Shown: positions 7,157 to 9,187 of the stretch, piece by piece | Layout: every line of letters starts with the position of its first letter | Position numbering within the stretch: position 1 is the stretch's first letter | Made by a program: the position numbers and the translations under genes | The notes under the pieces: generated by a model | Seen by the model: only the letters and a program-made list of their open reading frames with translations | Database searches by the model: none | Told to the model about the DNA's origin: nothing | NCBI GenBank assembly: GCA_024400275.1 | Contig: JAKSMY010000065.1 | Coordinates: 1 to 9,187, forward strand | From: Paludibacteraceae bacterium | GTDB lineage: Bacteria; Bacteroidota; Bacteroidia; Bacteroidales; Paludibacteraceae | Direction of reading: 5' to 3' | DNA length: 9,187 nt

Positions 7157-7570
7157 TCACTTGGGTTGTTCGCAAATCTCGGTCAATACACCTTTGGTGG
7201 ATTTCGGGTGCAGGAAAGCAATCATCAGGTTCTCGGCACCTTTGCGGGGTGCTTTGTCGATGAGTTGCAGACCGGCAGCCTCTGCCTCTTTCAGTGCTTC
7301 TTCTACGCTATCTACATTGAAAGCCACGTGGTGTACACCGCCGCGACCGCCGTTTTTCTCAATAAATTTGGCGATTGTGGATTCAGGGCATGTGGGTTCC
7401 AATAATTCGATTTTGGTTTGTCCGACTTTGAAGAAGGCGGTCTTTACTTTCTGGTCGGCTACTTCCTCAATGGAATAGCACTTGCTACCGGTTAAAAACT
7501 CGAAGAAAGGCATAGCCTCTTCCAAACTTGTTACAGCAATTCCAAGATGCTCAATATGAGTAGGTTTCAT
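7157..7570 (-). CDS. mce: Methylmalonyl-CoA epimerase
   Basis: A 137-residue cytosolic enzyme of the vicinal-oxygen-chelate (glyoxalase) superfamily that interconverts (R)- and (S)-methylmalonyl-CoA. It links methylmalonyl-CoA mutase, which makes the R form, to the S-specific decarboxylase. Two VOC halves are seen: HIEHLGIAVTSLEEAMPFF at the N-terminus, and GGVHHVAFNVDSVEEAL from about 78. Probable metal ligands by comparison with the family are H8, E55 in KIELLEP, one of H80/H81, and E131 in VLTEICE. NGGRGGVHH is typical of the epimerase rather than of glyoxalase I. Length is usual. It is the first gene of the five-gene set; the ATG at 7568-7570 follows an A/T-rich leader with no recognised promoter. 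Confidence 0.95.
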   Translation of the reverse strand: MKPTHIEHLGIAVTSLEEAMPFFEFLTGSKCYSIEEVADQKVKTAFFKVGQTKIELLEPTCPESTIAKFIEKNGGRGGVHHVAFNVDSVEEALKEAEAAGLQLIDKAPRKGAENLMIAFLHPKSTKGVLTEICEQPK

Positions 7571-7614
7571 TGTGATAAAATTTATTTAGTTAAACATTGA
7601 TATATACGTTTGTT

Positions 7615-8112
7615 TTAGAAATTCAGAGCTAAGCCGAGTCCGTTGTCGCTGACTTGCAGTTGCAGCGAGGCACTATAGTCACGGCATTGGTTATTGTAGG
7701 AGAATAGTCCGTTTTTCATCTTTCGGTTACCTCCAATCTGCAGAGGTGTACCGATAGCTAAAGTAACGATTGAACCGGCAGCTGTCATACACCATCCGGG
7801 TGTGGTGCTCTCTTTAGACGTGCGGGCAATAATCTCCCAAATAAGTCCTCCAACCGTTAAACCTAAACCGGCCCCGAGGAACACATCTCCGGATATTTGC
7901 ATAGCGCGACCGCTTTTATAGGCATGATAAGCCAAAGGGCATGTTTGCAGCGAGGCATAAAATTCTCTTTTTGAGATAGGACCGTTATTGCCGTAATAAT
8001 GTCCATCTGAAACAACCAAACGGCTATAGCGTGTTACAACATTATCTGCCGGATTTTGAGCACATATTCCGGCAGAAACACACAACAATAAAGCGAGTAA
8101 AAACTTTTTCAT
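7615..8112 (-). CDS. Exported glycine-rich protein of unknown function
   Basis: A 165-residue protein that I cannot assign to a named family. It has a clear signal peptide (MKKFLLALLLCVSAGICA, cleavage after A18 leaving Gln first). Then come a polar region with LVVSDGHYYGNNGPISKREF, the segment AYKSGRAMQISG, and two glycine-rich hydrophobic segments (about 74-96 and 107-127). A basic turn follows (GGNRKMKNG), and a last strand-like stretch (SASLQLQVSDNGLGLALNF) ends in Phe. The hydrophobic hairpin and aromatic end suggest an envelope protein, inner or outer membrane. Bacteroidota carry many small proteins with a similar YKSG-and-glycine layout, all uncharacterised as far as I recall. It has its own promoter about 30 bases upstream and lies 44 bases before mce on the same strand, with no hairpin between. 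Confidence 0.85.
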   Translation of the reverse strand: MKKFLLALLLCVSAGICAQNPADNVVTRYSRLVVSDGHYYGNNGPISKREFYASLQTCPLAYHAYKSGRAMQISGDVFLGAGLGLTVGGLIWEIIARTSKESTTPGWCMTAAGSIVTLAIGTPLQIGGNRKMKNGLFSYNNQCRDYSASLQLQVSDNGLGLALNF

Positions 8113-8138
8113 AAAGTGTCATGTTTTTTTTCAGGGCA

Positions 8139-8170
8139 CAAAGGTACAAAAAAAATTGCATATACGCAAA
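8139..8170 (-). promoter_or_regulatory. Bacteroidota-type promoter for the 165-residue protein gene
   Basis: On the minus strand TTTG (8170-8167) is followed after 20 bases by TACCTTTG (8146-8139), an exact TAnnTTTG -7 element. The ATG lies at 8112, so the leader would be about 20-25 bases. This matches the primary sigma factor promoter known from Bacteroides. The spacer is almost entirely an inverted repeat (8148-8177). Confidence 0.8.
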
Positions 8171-8177
8171 TTTTTTT
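8148..8177. terminator. A/T-rich inverted repeat within the promoter spacer, possible terminator
   Basis: AAAAAAAATTGC (8148-8159) can pair with GCAAATTTTTTT (8166-8177) around a 6-base loop, ATATAC, with a single A-A mismatch. In the minus direction the transcript of the barrel-protein gene would end in a U run, so it could act as a weak terminator. The same bases lie between the -33 and -7 elements of the next promoter. The stem has only two G-C pairs. Confidence 0.5.
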
Positions 8178-8198
8178 AGTTTAAAGTTGAAAGTTGAA
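8178..8198 (-). repeat. Three tandem heptamers after the barrel-protein gene
   Basis: On the plus strand the units are AGTTTAA, AGTTGAA, AGTTGAA (consensus AGTTKAA), ending six bases from the barrel-protein stop codon (8205-8207) and abutting the A/T inverted repeat on the other side. Confidence 0.8.
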
Positions 8199-8204
8199 AG
8201 GCGA

Positions 8205-9074
8205 TTAACGTGCCCGATAGTGGTGCCAGCCCCGTCCGGGGTAATCGACAGTCTGAATGGTGTAGTAAAAACGCACACCCAAGCTGAGGTAAGCCAATGC
8301 GGAAGACTGTTGTATAGCCGTGGTGGTTATCTGCGGACCTTGTGTGGCGGTGATGGAAGAGACGGACATAAACGGTTCTCCGGCACGGTTACCCCAACTG
8401 CATAAACCGTAGTTGGCGTACAGTTGCAAACCGATGTATTGCTCGCTGTAGCGGCTGTAGGGATTGCCTAATTGCCACTCGTAGCCTATTTCGGCTGTCA
8501 GGAGCAGATGTATGGTGCTGTTGGCACTGCGCCCCGATTGAGAGTAGGGAGTGTCCATAATACCCGTACCGGGCTGGTTATGCACAGGTACGCCATAAGC
8601 GGGGTAGAAAGCCACTATATCGGCGTGGTCAACGGTCTGGTCGTATCGGTCGTATGCCAGCCATAGCAGTTTAGGACCTATGTTGACGGTAGCACCGTGT
8701 GTTTGCAGCGCAAACAACAAGGGCACCGATACGCCGACGGCTTGGTGTTTTTCTTCGGCATGTGCCGATGTGGTGTATTGAATGGTATTGCCGAGGTAGT
8801 CCTGACGTGTGAAGTGGTCGGTGAGGTCACCTTTCAGTTTATATGCCGAATAGGAGGCACCTACACCGGCATGCAGTCCCAATTGGGTATATCGTCCCAC
8901 CCGGCAGCGCATGATATAGCGCAGGTCTAATCCGCCTTCGGGCGACCAGGTGTGTGTGCCGTTCTCTATTTGCCAACCGGCAGCACCGCCTTGCAGAGCC
9001 ACCTGCAAGCCTTGCCCTTGTGCCCACAGACCCAAAGGTAAACATAATAATATGACGATGCCCCAATGGCGCAT
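8205..9074 (-). CDS. Outer-membrane beta-barrel protein, PorT-like size, function unknown
   Basis: A 289-residue protein starting at ATG 9072-9074. A TTG seven codons upstream is in frame but follows straight on the previous stop codon and would put polar residues before the signal peptide, so it was not used. The signal peptide MRHWGIVILLCLPLGLWA is followed by Gln. The rest alternates short amphipathic strands and polar loops: LDLRYIMRCRVGRYTQLGLHAGVG, VSVPLLFALQTH, VNIGPKLLWLAYD, LLLTAEIGYEW, YIGLQLYANYGL, YLSLGVRFYY, which is the pattern of a small barrel of the PorT/OMP_b-brl kind. The last barrel-like strand (GVRFYY) is followed by an 18-residue tail rich in Gly, His and Arg (PGRGWHHYRAR), whereas barrel proteins usually end at the strand. 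It lies 21 bases after a type IX-secreted protein gene and probably shares its transcript. Confidence 0.82.
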   Translation of the reverse strand: MRHWGIVILLCLPLGLWAQGQGLQVALQGGAAGWQIENGTHTWSPEGGLDLRYIMRCRVGRYTQLGLHAGVGASYSAYKLKGDLTDHFTRQDYLGNTIQYTTSAHAEEKHQAVGVSVPLLFALQTHGATVNIGPKLLWLAYDRYDQTVDHADIVAFYPAYGVPVHNQPGTGIMDTPYSQSGRSANSTIHLLLTAEIGYEWQLGNPYSRYSEQYIGLQLYANYGLCSWGNRAGEPFMSVSSITATQGPQITTTAIQQSSALAYLSLGVRFYYTIQTVDYPGRGWHHYRAR

Positions 9075-9081
9075 TTTTTGT

Positions 9082-9102
9082 CTATCAACTATCAACTACT
9101 GA
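9082..9102 (-). repeat. Tandem heptamers between the secreted-protein and barrel-protein genes
   Basis: On the plus strand the units are CTATCAA, CTATCAA and a diverged CTACTGA, which contains the upstream gene's stop codon (9096-9098). They fill most of the 21-base gap; the remaining bases are an A-rich leader before the ATG at 9074. Confidence 0.75.
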
Positions 9103-9187
9103 CTCACCATATACCGCAGGACACATTCGCCATTTTTGTCGGTTATCTTGACGATGTAATAGCCGGGCAGGTGCTGGGCAGACAGGG
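9096..9187 (-). CDS. C-terminal end of a type IX-secreted protein (partial)
   Basis: Only the last 29 full codons and the TAG at 9096-9098 lie in the window. They read LSAQHLPGYYIVKITD, then KNGECVLRYMVSQ. This matches the end of the type A sorting domain of type IX secretion cargo: a Leu-x-x-Gly-x-Tyr-hydrophobic strand, a DxxG turn, and a last strand with a basic residue and alternating Val. Such proteins cross the outer membrane through the Por/Spr machinery, lose this domain, and are released or fixed to the surface. Nothing can be said about the catalytic or adhesive part, which lies outside the window. Confidence 0.75.
   Translation of the reverse strand, partial: LSAQHLPGYYIVKITDKNGECVLRYMVSQ

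Larger units (their letters stand above)
3447..7570 (-). other. Operon: epimerase plus Na+-pumping methylmalonyl-CoA decarboxylase
   Basis: Five genes on the minus strand in the order mce, mmdA, oadG, biotin carrier, oadB, separated by 24, 32, 62 and 1 bases. No TAnnTTTG promoter was seen in any of these gaps, nor in the 44 bases before mce. Together they encode all parts needed to epimerise and decarboxylate methylmalonyl-CoA while exporting Na+, and no oxaloacetate-type carboxyltransferase (OadA) is present. This order matches what is recalled for Bacteroides and Prevotella. Confidence 0.85.

Noticed and set aside
7571..7614. Promoter directly before mce
   Set aside because: The stretch is A/T-rich but shows neither TTTG nor TAnnTTTG in suitable positions on the minus strand.
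7615..9074. Lipoprotein signals in the two exported proteins
   Set aside because: Cys residues occur in both signal peptides, but the residues before them (LLC, GIC) do not fit a lipobox; signal peptidase I sites with A-Q fit better.
9075..9095. TTG start at 9095 for the barrel protein
   Set aside because: It directly follows the upstream stop codon, lies in the heptamer repeat and adds polar residues before a normal signal peptide; ATG 9074 fits better.

Overview
The window looks like a chromosomal segment from a member of the Bacteroidales (Bacteroidota). Four things point there: a TTTG / TAnnTTTG promoter, starts that follow A-rich leaders rather than clear Shine-Dalgarno sites, a type IX secretion-style C-terminal domain, and exported proteins whose signal peptides end in Ala|Gln. 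The proteins recalled from memory as closest are Prevotella/Paludibacter-like, but genus cannot be fixed from the sequence alone.

Plus strand, 1-3369: the 3' three quarters of valS (valyl-tRNA synthetase, 5' end outside the window), then 13 bases later an OmpP1/FadL-family outer-membrane channel. The pair is probably co-transcribed and ends at a strong hairpin (3384-3428) that can also serve the genes arriving from the other strand.

Minus strand, read from 7570 down to 3447: mce, mmdA, oadG-like, biotin carrier and oadB. This is a complete set for a membrane-bound, sodium-pumping methylmalonyl-CoA decarboxylase plus its epimerase. Together they serve the succinate-to-propionate branch. Mce converts (R)- to (S)-methylmalonyl-CoA. 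MmdA moves the carboxyl group to biotin on the carrier protein. OadB releases CO2 and exports Na+, and OadG holds the complex together. The key OadB residues and the biotin lysine are present.

Minus strand, 9187 down to 7615: the tail of a type IX-secreted protein, a 289-residue outer-membrane barrel protein 21 bases after it, and a 165-residue exported protein of unknown function. The last has its own Bacteroidota-type promoter and lies 44 bases before mce with no obvious terminator.

No phage, transposon, CRISPR, toxin-antitoxin or RNA gene was seen. The most unusual signals are small. Short tandem repeats of 7 or 8 bases, each with a different motif, sit beside the upstream stop codon at five of the seven minus-strand gene junctions. 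A similar repeat lies in frame inside valS. OadG carries an exact two-copy 16-residue duplication of its conserved Ala-rich helix, with silent differences between the copies. No stretch over 300 bases lacks a gene; the longest intergenic spans (8113-8204 and 3370-3446) are explained by a promoter, repeats and a terminator.
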